Positions 1-6,741 of a DNA stretch of 12,849 bases are shown here, in pieces. The translations under genes and the position numbers were made by a program. Under the pieces are notes generated by a model that was not told the origin of the DNA, searched no databases, and saw only the letters and a program-made list of their open reading frames with translations. Where the stretch lies: positions 1 to 12,849 of the forward strand of contig JAUZQA010000050.1 of assembly GCA_030705665.1 (NCBI GenBank), in the 5' to 3' direction. This stretch comes from Bacillota bacterium (GTDB lineage Bacteria; Bacillota; Bacilli; Bacillales_B; DSM-18226). Position 1 is the first letter of the stretch. Each line of letters opens with the position of its first letter.

Positions 1-225
1 ATTTTCCTTTAGATATTTAATGTTTGTGTCTCCCTTTAAAAACCATAATAATTCGTGAAGAATTGATTTTATATGGAGTTTTTTTGTAGTAAGCAGCGGA
101 AATCCTTCTTGTAAGTCGAAGCGAAGCTGACGGGCAAAAACAGAAATTGTTCCTGTTCCCGTCCGATCACTCTTTTTAACCCCATTTTCTAAGATGTCTT
201 CTAATAAATTAAGATATTGTTGCAA
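1..225 (-). CDS. thyA: Thymidylate synthase, N-terminal 75 codons (runs off the window)
   Basis: Thymidylate synthase methylates dUMP to dTMP using methylene-tetrahydrofolate. Reading leftward from a TTG at 225-223 gives 75 in-frame codons to the window edge. They include the family signature DRTGTGT at residues 20-26 (dUMP phosphate-binding arginine loop), then FPLLTTKK (42-49) and [13 protein letters not shown] (57-69), all strongly conserved in ThyA-type enzymes. TTG is chosen because an AGGGGG ribosome binding site lies 7 bases upstream and the N-terminus [12 protein letters not shown] matches the usual start of the family. The 3' part lies outside the window. The gene is separated from the upstream terD by a terminator, so it should have its own promoter. 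In B. subtilis the equivalent gene (thyB) follows ypjP, which here lies about 10.6 kb to the right. Confidence 0.95.
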   Translation of the reverse strand, partial: MQQYLNLLEDILENGVKKSDRTGTGTISVFARQLRFDLQEGFPLLTTKKLHIKSILHELLWFLKGDTNIKYLKEN

Positions 226-261
226 TTTAGTTCCCCCTATATGTTTAAAGGACAAAGTCAC

Positions 262-290
262 ATTTTATATTTTTATTTCATATTTTTCTA
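262..290 (-). promoter_or_regulatory. Weak candidate sigma-A promoter for thyA
   Basis: TAGAAA (290-285) and TAAAAT (267-262) are separated by 17 bases in an AT-rich stretch just downstream of the terD terminator. They lie about 37 bases ahead of the thyA TTG start. The -35 matches only four of six consensus positions and the region is so AT-rich that chance matches are expected. Confidence 0.3.
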
Positions 291-298
291 TTTTAACT

Positions 299-330
299 AA
301 AAAAGCTGCCAGAAACAATTCCAGCAGCCT
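299..330 (-). terminator. Rho-independent terminator ending the yceG-yceH-terD-terD unit
   Basis: On the minus strand, GCTGC (328-324) pairs with GCAGC (309-305), with a partly paired interior, followed immediately by six T residues (304-299). It starts about 10 bases after the terD stop codon. It separates the stress cluster from thyA. Confidence 0.85.
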
Positions 331-340
331 TATATCATTT

Positions 341-919
341 TTAAACTTCTAAACCGAAATTACGACAAAGGGCGGCCAGCCCGCCAGAAAACCCGCTGCC
401 AACTGCACTAAATTTCCAGTCCCCATTATGCCGATAAAGCTCACATACAACAACAGCTGTTTCCACCGAAAAATCTTCTCCTAAATCAAAACGGAGTATT
501 TCACGATTGTTGTCTTCATCCACAACTCTTACAAATGAGTTCGAAACTTGTCCAAAGTTTTGACTTCTTGACTCCGCATCATGGATGGTCACTGTTATCG
601 CAATCCGATGAACGTGGGATGGAACCTTCGAAAAATTAATTTTAATTTGTTCATCATCGCCTTCTCCTTCACCAGTCCGGTTGTCTCCGGTATGTTCAAC
701 CCCACCTGAAGGATGAACTAAATTATTATAAAAAATAAAGTCATTGTCTTGAATTACTTTCCCATTTTCATCTGTTAAGAAGGCGGAGGCATCAAGGTCA
801 AAGTCATGTCCTCCTGAATACTTGTTGGTATCCCAGCCAAGACCGACAATCACCTTTGTTAGTCCGGGGTTGGTTTTTGTTAAATCGATTTTTTGTCCTT
901 TTGATAAGTTAATGCCCAC
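341..919 (-). CDS. terD: TerD-family stress protein (canonical calcium-binding type, 192 aa)
   Basis: A cytoplasmic TerD-domain protein of tellurite and general stress resistance clusters. TerD domains are beta-sandwich calcium-binding modules, and the acidic ligands are all visible: DFDLDAS (residues 39-45) and [13 protein letters not shown] (78-90). The [17 protein letters not shown] opening and the [10 protein letters not shown] segment near the C-terminus are also family hallmarks. The start is the GTG at 919-917, which has AGGTG 6 bases upstream. The further in-frame GTG at 928 has no ribosome binding site and would add only three residues. The resulting 192 aa is the normal length. It is the last gene of the yceG-yceH-terD-terD unit and lies 34 bases after the divergent TerD paralogue. 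It is closer to the TerD at 10168-10749 than to its immediate neighbour. Probably equivalent to one of B. subtilis YceD/YceE; which one is not certain. Confidence 0.93.
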   Translation of the reverse strand: MGINLSKGQKIDLTKTNPGLTKVIVGLGWDTNKYSGGHDFDLDASAFLTDENGKVIQDNDFIFYNNLVHPSGGVEHTGDNRTGEGEGDDEQIKINFSKVPSHVHRIAITVTIHDAESRSQNFGQVSNSFVRVVDEDNNREILRFDLGEDFSVETAVVVCELYRHNGDWKFSAVGSGFSGGLAALCRNFGLEV

Positions 920-953
920 AAATTTCACCTCATAACCAATTATATTTTAATGT

Positions 954-1559
954 TTAACTATATGAACGTACAACCTCTCCAAGGCTTGCAGCATTTGTAC
1001 CATTACCGATCGCTGCAAATTTCCACTCATTGCCGTGACGATAAAGTTCACCAGCAATAAGACATGTTTTTCCACTATAATCGTCACTCAAATTATAATG
1101 CAGCATTGTTTGATTATTTGCAGGATCTCCAATTCGAATAAATGCGTTTTGAATCATCCCAAAATGCTGTCTTCTTTTTACTGAATCATAAATATTTACA
1201 ACAAAGACAAGCTTGTGGATATTGGCAGGTACTTTGCTTAAGTCAACAAAAATCTGTTCATCGTCCCCATCGCCATCACCAGTTAAATTATCGCCGGAAT
1301 GCTGCACACTGCCGTCTCTGCTTTTAAGATTGCCAAAATAGACGACATCATGGTTATTTTGGAGCCTGTCATTTTCACCTAGCATTAAGACAGAAGCATC
1401 ACAGTCGATATTAGGTGCGCTGCTGCCAAACAGGGATCCTAAAAAACCGCCTCCGCCACTTTTAACCGGGTCCCAGCCTAATCCAACCAGGATTTTTGAA
1501 AGTCCTGGATTGCTTTTCGTTAAATCGACTCTTTGTCCTTTTTGCAAATTAATTGCCAT
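954..1559 (-). CDS. Divergent TerD-family protein with altered metal motif and Gly/Ser-rich insertion (201 aa)
   Basis: A full-length TerD-domain protein, recognisable from LQKGQRVDLTKSNPGL (5-20), GDNLTGDGDGDDEQ (89-102) and ELYRHGNEWKFAAIGNG near the C-terminus. It departs from its paralogues in two places. A Gly/Ser/Phe-rich insertion follows GLGWD (about residues 34-48, KSGGGG then FLGSLFGSSA). The first acidic motif reads NIDCD (50-54) instead of DFDLD, so one aspartate is replaced by asparagine and a cysteine is introduced. It resembles the YceC type of B. subtilis as I recall it. The ATG start has GGGGTG 7 bases upstream. It begins 19 bases after the yceH stop codon and is followed closely by a canonical terD, so the three are co-transcribed. 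The altered residues suggest different metal affinity or a partner-binding role; this is inference. Confidence 0.9.
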   Translation of the reverse strand: MAINLQKGQRVDLTKSNPGLSKILVGLGWDPVKSGGGGFLGSLFGSSAPNIDCDASVLMLGENDRLQNNHDVVYFGNLKSRDGSVQHSGDNLTGDGDGDDEQIFVDLSKVPANIHKLVFVVNIYDSVKRRQHFGMIQNAFIRIGDPANNQTMLHYNLSDDYSGKTCLIAGELYRHGNEWKFAAIGNGTNAASLGEVVRSYS

Positions 1560-1578
1560 TTTTGTTCACCCCACTATA

Positions 1579-2682
1579 TTATTGTTGTTTTATTTTTTTA
1601 AAGTTTTCTTGAAGCTGTTCTAAGCGTTTAGTCCCTTCTGCACGTAAACGCTTATTTTCCTCCTCAATGGTACGTGTCTCTTGCATTCCTTTAATGATGA
1701 TATTCCATGACTCTTCAATGGTCTCGATTTTGATACTTGGGCTTCCTGCGAGCCGAGCAATATCCGCGCTTTGCTGAGAAATATTTTGCGCATTTCGGAG
1801 GAGCATTTCATTGGTACGACGATCGAGCTCACTCATTGAGTCAGCAACAAGCTTTTGTCTTTTGGCTGCTACTGCTTGAATCAATCCATTTTTAAAAATT
1901 GGAATGGTCGTCACAAAAGCGGAATTAATCTTTCCAATTAGCTTTGTATTTCCCCGCTGCAGCAAACGAATTTGTGGTGCAGTCTGTAAGGATACCATTT
2001 TAGCCATTTCTAAATCATAAATTCTCTGTTCCATTAACTCAATTGCATTTTTTAATGAATCCAGCTGCATCGATGCGAGCTGATCTCCTCCTGCAGCCCG
2101 GGATTCCAACTGTGGAAGTTGATTACTTTTTAATTCTTCTACCTTCATTTGTCCTGCAACAATATATTTTTCCAATGTTAAATAATATTGATAATTTTGT
2201 TCATACATTTGCTCAAGCATGTTTGTGGATTGAACCATTTCTTGCTGATATTTAGATATTTCAACATAGACCTTATCAATCTCACTTCCCATTGTCTGGT
2301 ATTTTCCAAAAAGCTTCTCGATTACTTTTTCGCCCTTTTTAAAAAGCTTTCCAAAGATCCCGCCGGAAGTTTTCTCAAAGTCCTTTGAATCAAATTTATC
2401 CATAATGCGTCCAAGCTGCTTTAACAGTTCACCTGAGTCTTCTATTTTAGTTGTTCGCATGTTTCGTAAAATTTGATCAGAAAATCTGGATATCTGTTCT
2501 GCCGGCTCTTTACCAAACTGCAAGATTTGAATTTGGTCGCGATCATCAATGGTGCGAACAAGATTTTGTACCTCTGGTTCTTTCCGAAGTGCCAGCTTAA
2601 TATCCGATACCTTTGTTTCCGTAAGTTGGTCATCAGGATTAGAGGAAATTAGATCTGTCGATGGGTTAGGTGATAGATTCAT
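1579..2682 (-). CDS. yceH: TelA/YceH-type toxic anion resistance protein (367 aa)
   Basis: Member of the TelA (toxic anion resistance) family, linked genetically to tellurite, colicin and envelope-stress resistance; biochemical function unknown. Length is close to the family norm. The sequence is almost entirely helical and charged, with heptad-like stretches. Recognisable family segments are FGKLFKKGEKVIEKLFGKYQ (110-129), the Gln-rich coiled coil around 136-185, QTAPQIRLLQRGN (233-245), TTIPIFKNGLIQAV (258-271) and a C-terminal coiled coil (about 325-367). There is no signal peptide or membrane helix, so it is cytoplasmic or peripheral. Two starts are possible: TTG at 2685, touching the yceG stop, and ATG at 2682. 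ATG is preferred because the AAGGGGG site then lies 8 rather than 5 bases away. The ribosome binding site lies inside the last codons of yceG, implying translational coupling, and the pairing yceG-yceH is conserved in Bacillus. Confidence 0.92.
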   Translation of the reverse strand: MNLSPNPSTDLISSNPDDQLTETKVSDIKLALRKEPEVQNLVRTIDDRDQIQILQFGKEPAEQISRFSDQILRNMRTTKIEDSGELLKQLGRIMDKFDSKDFEKTSGGIFGKLFKKGEKVIEKLFGKYQTMGSEIDKVYVEISKYQQEMVQSTNMLEQMYEQNYQYYLTLEKYIVAGQMKVEELKSNQLPQLESRAAGGDQLASMQLDSLKNAIELMEQRIYDLEMAKMVSLQTAPQIRLLQRGNTKLIGKINSAFVTTIPIFKNGLIQAVAAKRQKLVADSMSELDRRTNEMLLRNAQNISQQSADIARLAGSPSIKIETIEESWNIIIKGMQETRTIEEENKRLRAEGTKRLEQLQENFKKIKQQ

Positions 2683-2685
2683 CAA

Positions 2686-4323
2686 TTAATCCCCCTTAAA
2701 GTTTTTTAATATACCTTGGAATATTCCTTTTTTAAATCTGGAAGGTTCTTTGTATTCTAGTTCAAAAACAACGTCATCCAGCCAATGTGTATCAAAAAGA
2801 TCAGTATCGAGATAGTTTTCAATATCGTTATGTCCTGGCGGATTATATGCGATAATATCAATCCCAAAAAAGTTTAATAGCAATAATACGGCTGCATCGG
2901 ACCTTTGCAATGTTCCATGCATTTCATTATTGTATAGAATGATCTTTGGCATATTTTGGGAATAGTCAAATCTCTCAAGGAGTTGAATGATGCTTTTTGG
3001 TATTCTCATTGCTTGACTAAATAGATAAACCTTTAATTCTTCTTGTGTTTCTTGTGTTAAAGGTTTAAGACCGGGATTCTCACAAACATTTCTAATTGCA
3101 TTTGCAATTCCTATTTGCAGCCCTTCCGGTAGTTGCCCATAGGACCAATAATGGGCTTTTATTATTTTTTCGGGACTTAATAGCCCATCATTTCCAAGTG
3201 CATTCCGATAATGAAAACGAAAATCGCTGGAAGGTGGAATGGTGAACGGAAAATGACGGATTAATAAACAATTTTCTAATTTAGTCAGGGCTTGGAGCCT
3301 GTCCCAATATTCTTTTCTATTTTTACTAACTCCCAAAATTTTTGCGAACAGGGCTGGGATCTTTACGTGACCATTCCCTACTTCAAAATTAGGTCTGATC
3401 ATTGCCATTTCCTTGCTAAGGATGAAAAGTTCATCATACGTCGTTTTTAACGTGATCGACGATGGTATATAATCCCTTAATTGCCATGGCTTATAAAAAT
3501 GCGAACCCTCTTGGTTAAGGATGGTCTCAATTTCCTTTGAAGCACGATATGCCACCGTTGTTTTCCTCATCCTTTTTTCGGTTGGGAACGGCTCTGCTGT
3601 CATATTTTTAGGGAATTGATGCACAAAAACAGTCTCTTGAATCATGTCTCCCAAAAGATTCTTTCCCTCAGGATGAAAAATAATAACGTCGCATCCGAGC
3701 ATCATTAAAAAGTAGATAAAATACTGATGGCTCTTTTTAAAATTTCCATACCAAAGATATTTTGGCATTTCTATTTGGGGATCTGCTTTACTTAATGGAT
3801 CCTCTAAATGGTTGATCGACCACTTGACAATATCAACCAGAACTCTTCGAAGTTCACCGTTCTTCAAGCCATCATTTTCCTTAACAGAAAACAACTCAAG
3901 GGTGTTAATGATGGCTTCCCTAATTTTCCGATGTAAAACAGGATTCTTTGATTTTATCAGGAGCTGTTCACCATCAAGAAATGCTGTAAACCGGTTGATG
4001 GATAGTTTTTGTTCATTATTAATAGTTAGGACTTTTTGAATCGCCTGGAAATGATGATTATCAATCGATTTATCAAGAGTATCTTCACTAAGAAGGATTA
4101 AGTTCCATTCCTCGGAATGAACATAATCATAAAGCTGATTATAATATTCATCGATATCCAATGGCACGCCCAAAAATTCTGCAATTACTCTTCCAATCTT
4201 AATAACCCCATTTTCAATTGAAAATTCAGGCCGCTCTGGTAACGGTTTTTCCAATAACCCAAGCCAATTTTCATATGAAAGGGATAAATTCTGGATTTTT
4301 AGCTGATTTAATGATGGGTACAT
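2686..4323 (-). CDS. yceG: YceG-family protein, putative biosynthetic-module component (545 aa)
   Basis: Full-length YceG-like protein, the partner of TelA/YceH in Bacillus stress operons; Pfam lists the family as a putative component of a 'biosynthetic module'. Catalytic activity is unknown to me. The protein is cytoplasmic, with no signal or membrane helix. It appears to be built as two related halves: RPEFSIENGVIKI with LGV (31-53) recurs as RPNFEVGNGHVKI with LGV (310-332). PKYLWYGNF ending in LGCDVIIFHPEGKN (187-222) recurs as PKIILYNNE ending in FGIDIIAYNPPGHND (459-500). ATG 4323 has AGGGAAGGG 7 bases upstream. It is the first gene of its unit, 146 bases from a sigma-W-type -10 element, behind a structured leader. 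Its 3' end carries the yceH ribosome binding site. Confidence 0.9.
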   Translation of the reverse strand: MYPSLNQLKIQNLSLSYENWLGLLEKPLPERPEFSIENGVIKIGRVIAEFLGVPLDIDEYYNQLYDYVHSEEWNLILLSEDTLDKSIDNHHFQAIQKVLTINNEQKLSINRFTAFLDGEQLLIKSKNPVLHRKIREAIINTLELFSVKENDGLKNGELRRVLVDIVKWSINHLEDPLSKADPQIEMPKYLWYGNFKKSHQYFIYFLMMLGCDVIIFHPEGKNLLGDMIQETVFVHQFPKNMTAEPFPTEKRMRKTTVAYRASKEIETILNQEGSHFYKPWQLRDYIPSSITLKTTYDELFILSKEMAMIRPNFEVGNGHVKIPALFAKILGVSKNRKEYWDRLQALTKLENCLLIRHFPFTIPPSSDFRFHYRNALGNDGLLSPEKIIKAHYWSYGQLPEGLQIGIANAIRNVCENPGLKPLTQETQEELKVYLFSQAMRIPKSIIQLLERFDYSQNMPKIILYNNEMHGTLQRSDAAVLLLLNFFGIDIIAYNPPGHNDIENYLDTDLFDTHWLDDVVFELEYKEPSRFKKGIFQGILKNFKGD

Positions 4324-4364
4324 TCCTAATCCCTTCCCTCTGAAAGCGAAAGATTTTTGATTTC

Positions 4365-4404
4365 AAGGCACGCTCTGCTCTAGGTCTCAGCTAGTAGCGT
4401 CCTT
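4365..4404 (-). promoter_or_regulatory. Structured 5' leader hairpin ahead of yceG
   Basis: In the leftward RNA, AAGGACGCT (4404-4396) pairs with AGCGTGCCTT (4374-4365) with one bulged base, a 9-bp stem. The interior can form CTAG (4394-4391) with CTAG (4383-4380) around a 7-base loop. No T tract follows, so it is not a terminator. No T-box or other riboswitch signature is evident to me. It lies between the mapped-by-motif promoter and the ribosome binding site, where it could affect mRNA stability or translation. Confidence 0.5.
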
Positions 4405-4433
4405 CTTAGAAAAATATGTAAGGTTTCTCTCCC

Positions 4434-4442
4434 ATCATATCA
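4434..4442 (-). promoter_or_regulatory. Possible second (extended -10) promoter for yceG
   Basis: TGATATGAT (4442-4434) fits the extended -10 pattern TGnTATAAT with one mismatch. No convincing -35 lies 17 bases upstream. It could give basal sigma-A expression of yceG-yceH-terD-terD in addition to the ECF promoter just upstream. Confidence 0.3.
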
Positions 4443-4468
4443 CAGTTACTTATTTGCTTCATATGTTT

Positions 4469-4494
4469 TACGATTAGAATTTAAAAATGTTTCA
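4469..4494 (-). promoter_or_regulatory. ECF (sigma W-type) promoter for yceG-yceH-terD-terD
   Basis: TGAAAC (4494-4489) and CGTA (4472-4469) are separated by exactly 16 bases. This matches the established Bacillus sigma-W consensus, which overlaps sigma M and sigma X. The spacer starts with a T-rich run ending in TTTTTAAA. The same arrangement recurs at 10783-10808. The B. subtilis yceC operon is known to be controlled by ECF sigma factors as well as sigma B, so the class is expected here. Confidence 0.8.
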
Positions 4495-4495
4495 C

Positions 4496-4510
4496 GAAGA
4501 GGAGTTCTTC
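4496..4510. repeat. Inverted repeat GAAGA-N5-TCTTC beside the yceG promoter
   Basis: A perfect 5-bp inverted repeat with a 5-base spacer lies immediately upstream of the yceG -35 element and next to the start of the divergent promoter region. It is short and could be chance, but the position is suitable for an operator. Confidence 0.3.
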
Positions 4511-4513
4511 TTT

Positions 4514-4543
4514 TTCACCAAAATTCTTGTACTGACATATATT
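4514..4543 (+). promoter_or_regulatory. Candidate sigma-A promoter for the small membrane protein
   Basis: TTCACC (4514-4519, four of six -35 positions) and TATATT (4538-4543, -10) are 18 bases apart. Transcription would begin near 4550, about 25 bases before the TTG start at 4576. The perfect 10-bp palindrome TGAGTACTCA (4544-4553) would sit at the transcription start. Confidence 0.4.
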
Positions 4544-4575
4544 TGAGTACTCACAATAGTAAGAAGGTGACTCCA

Positions 4576-4833
4576 TTGAGATTTCGATACAGACGGCCAA
4601 GGATAAGTGAAATCCGCTCAGACCTTGAATTGGTAATGGATGTGTTAATGTCAGATTTTTTTATTTTTCTTGATTTATTTTGGTACAGCATCATCTTTAC
4701 AATCTTACTTTTCCCACTTTTTCCATCGATCGTGATTGCCGTTCTCTTTTTCATCAGTTCCTATGTATTCTTTAGTATTCTTTACATTTTATTCTTTAAA
4801 AAAAAAGAAAAAAGCAGTAAATTGTCAGAGTAA
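4576..4833 (+). CDS. Small two-helix membrane protein, unknown function (85 aa)
   Basis: The only rightward gene in the window; I do not recognise the family. The chosen TTG at 4576 is preceded by AAGGTG 6 bases upstream. An in-frame TTG at 4543 overlaps the predicted -10 and has no ribosome binding site. The N-terminus is arginine-rich (RFRYRRPRISEIR, 2-14). Two hydrophobic segments follow (about 29-50 and 51-74), ending in a lysine-rich tail (75-82), which suggests a hairpin with both ends in the cytoplasm. It is divergent from yceG, and its last 9 bases overlap the end of the convergent HAD gene (stop codons at 4831-4833 and 4827-4825). The position inside a stress cluster suggests a membrane partner or regulator of the Ter system, but this is guilt by association. 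A real gene is likely from the ribosome binding site and the membrane-protein composition. Confidence 0.7.
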   Translation: MRFRYRRPRISEIRSDLELVMDVLMSDFFIFLDLFWYSIIFTILLFPLFPSIVIAVLFFISSYVFFSILYILFFKKKEKSSKLSE

Positions 4834-5619
4834 AAGATATTGTTTTAGGATTTCTTCCCCCGCTAATACACCGTGTTTTTTTGTAACTGACATTCCTGAT
4901 GGAGTGTCTATATAAGGGTCGTGAACAAGCTCGCTGTGGTTTGGGATGAAGCAATAGCGGCAATGGTTAAGAAAATCCAAATCCAAAATTGAATCCCCGG
5001 AACCTGCGAAAGCAATTTCCCCGCTATGACTGCAAACAAATTCAAGGGCATCACCTTTATTGATGACTTTTGGAATAAAATATAGTTTACGCCCCTGTAA
5101 AGAAACATTCCAACCAAATGGCGCCAGTAGTGTACTTAACGTTTGTTTATCTCCTACTGGCAAAGGATTATTTAAGATAATGTAGAAGAACAATTCCTCT
5201 ACATGTTTCTTTATACCTTCAAAAAGGCAGCCTTCCCTCTGTAACAGGTCAGTTATTTCCGCCGTTGCCGCTGATTCATTTCTTATTTTTACGGAAATGA
5301 ACTCCGACCATTCTTTCATTTGTTTTCCGTTCAGTAAAATATTACCCCCATTTGAGGTAATGGCATAGCGTGGAAGCAGCTCTTCCTGAAAGACGTGGAT
5401 TCTTCGATATTGCTCGATTGTTCTTGTGGTAACCGGAACAAATAGATATCGGCTAAATAAAGCTTTTAGGGCGATAAAGGATGCTTTTGTCATAAAAGAT
5501 ATCCATCTTCCATCACGACTTTCAACAGGTTTTAACATTAAATCTGCCGGGCGTCCAAATTCAGCAATCGCTCGATTAGAATAAATTAATGTCCGATCAA
5601 GGTCGGATGCAATAATCAT
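4825..5619 (-). CDS. HAD-superfamily phosphatase of the ter biosynthetic module (264 aa)
   Basis: A haloacid dehalogenase-fold hydrolase, cytoplasmic, predicted to remove phosphate from a small metabolite. The four HAD motifs are visible: DLDRT with nucleophile D6 and acid D8 (motif I), VTTRT with T64/T65 (motif II), K188 in NKGDAL (motif III) and GSGDSILDLDFL with D209 and D213 (motif IV). The long insert between motifs II and III fits a C2-type cap, as in Cof and sucrose-phosphatase relatives. The start is the ATG at 5619, with AAGGAG 8 bases upstream. It overlaps the upstream stop codon in an ATGA, so translation is coupled to the StiP-like gene. A longer reading from 5658 would place 13 extra residues before the catalytic strand and has less support. 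HAD genes of this kind accompany PRTase and aldolase genes in Ter clusters, where dephosphorylation of a nucleotide-like intermediate has been proposed. Confidence 0.9.
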   Translation of the reverse strand: MIIASDLDRTLIYSNRAIAEFGRPADLMLKPVESRDGRWISFMTKASFIALKALFSRYLFVPVTTRTIEQYRRIHVFQEELLPRYAITSNGGNILLNGKQMKEWSEFISVKIRNESAATAEITDLLQREGCLFEGIKKHVEELFFYIILNNPLPVGDKQTLSTLLAPFGWNVSLQGRKLYFIPKVINKGDALEFVCSHSGEIAFAGSGDSILDLDFLNHCRYCFIPNHSELVHDPYIDTPSGMSVTKKHGVLAGEEILKQYLLL

Positions 5620-6737
5620 TGCTCTATCTCCTTCATCGATTTGATTAGGCCGCAGCATAAGTAATTCAAATTTTCATATGGAACAACCTCTACTCCCTTC
5701 TCCCTTGCCAACATATGGATATGCTTTACATATGGACTTGCTGGGTCTCTCATCAGAATTTTCCAAGGTACTCTTCTTAGCAGCACCCTTGTTGTTTCTC
5801 CTACCCCCGGCTTAATCATATGAGTGCTAGATAAATTAAATTCTTTTTGTATTTGCATTACAGTGCTCATTCCAAAAAAAGACGGTTCCTTCTTTTCGAT
5901 ACACCTTTTTGAAAGCTCCTCTTCAACTTTCGAAAAAACCTCAGGAAATTCCTGATAAATTGTTTCAATATATTCATTGGAGACATCCATGTTCGTAAAT
6001 TCCCTGTAGAACTTAGCCCCATGAAAGTCAGCTTCGCCAATATACCGTTTATTTAAGACCGTTCGACTAACAAGCCCAGAAACAGTGGAATTCAAGCAGG
6101 CGCTGGGGATTAAAAAATCCTCTCTTGTTCCATAAAGGTTTGTACAATATCCGGGGTCGGCAATCACTGCAAGGGTGTCATCAAGTTTTACTCGGTATTT
6201 ACTAAAGAATTGCTTGCAGGCCTTAGTAAGTTCAATCGAAATGGCTCCTTTTCCCGTCCAGCCGTCAACAAATTGAAGCTGATATCCTGGGTGTTTGTTT
6301 AAAATATACTTAATTGCGTTTTCATCCATTCCACGGTCGCGAATAATGGAAATGCTATAATGGGGTAATGTTATGTTAAAACGCAGCTCTATGTATCTTT
6401 TAATTAAGATTCCAACTGGGGTTCCTGCTCTGGCAAGTGAAACAAGGACAGTCTTTGCTCCCTTTAGTTCATAAATTTGCTGTGCTACTATCCCTAAACA
6501 TAAAGCAACTTTTCTTTTATATTCCGCTAACATTTTCCAAAACAAATCCACATATTCATTCAGCGGCTGATATTCAATGGGAAGGCTTTCACTATAGTGC
6601 CCGCCCGATTGCATTTGTTTTTCGCGATTTTCAACAGAATCCTCAAGCTTTAAACCGCTTAAATCTTTTAAAAGAAAGATGACATCGTTCTCGTTATAGG
6701 TCCCCATTCTTGCAGGCACTTTTGCTGAACTTTCCAT
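5616..6737 (-). CDS. StiP-family protein with C-terminal PELOTA-like RNA-binding region (373 aa)
   Basis: Matches the StiP family found in Ter clusters. It is often annotated as 'cysteine protease StiP' although comparative work treated the domain as a phosphoribosyltransferase. The sequence favours the second view: residues 98-113 (LVSLARAGTPVGILIK) and 155-168 (QFVDGWTGKGAISI) look like a PRTase core strand and PRPP-binding loop. No clear protease dyad is evident to me. The C-terminal part (about 315-368, from RVLLRRVPWKILMRDP to NYLCCGLIKSM) corresponds to the PELOTA/L7Ae-like RNA-binding domain attached to this family. ATG 6737 has AAGGA 8 bases upstream, inside the end of the preceding gene (gap of 4 bases), and the stop overlaps the HAD start. 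It thus sits in the middle of a tightly coupled run of genes. Actual substrate is unknown. Confidence 0.87.
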   Translation of the reverse strand: MESSAKVPARMGTYNENDVIFLLKDLSGLKLEDSVENREKQMQSGGHYSESLPIEYQPLNEYVDLFWKMLAEYKRKVALCLGIVAQQIYELKGAKTVLVSLARAGTPVGILIKRYIELRFNITLPHYSISIIRDRGMDENAIKYILNKHPGYQLQFVDGWTGKGAISIELTKACKQFFSKYRVKLDDTLAVIADPGYCTNLYGTREDFLIPSACLNSTVSGLVSRTVLNKRYIGEADFHGAKFYREFTNMDVSNEYIETIYQEFPEVFSKVEEELSKRCIEKKEPSFFGMSTVMQIQKEFNLSSTHMIKPGVGETTRVLLRRVPWKILMRDPASPYVKHIHMLAREKGVEVVPYENLNYLCCGLIKSMKEIEQ

Positions 6738-6741
6738 AGGT

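Noticed and set aside
226..340. Direct repeats or attachment site at the edges of the inserted cluster
   Set aside because: Comparing the thyA upstream region with the ypjP-terD gap by eye gave only AT-rich similarity; no repeat long enough to claim.
4365..4460. T-box or other known riboswitch ahead of yceG
   Set aside because: No T-box sequence, no terminator/antiterminator pair and no recognised aptamer core; only a bulged hairpin.
4543..4575. TTG at 4543 as the start of the small membrane protein
   Set aside because: It overlaps the predicted -10 and the palindrome and has no ribosome binding site. TTG 4576 has AAGGTG at correct spacing.
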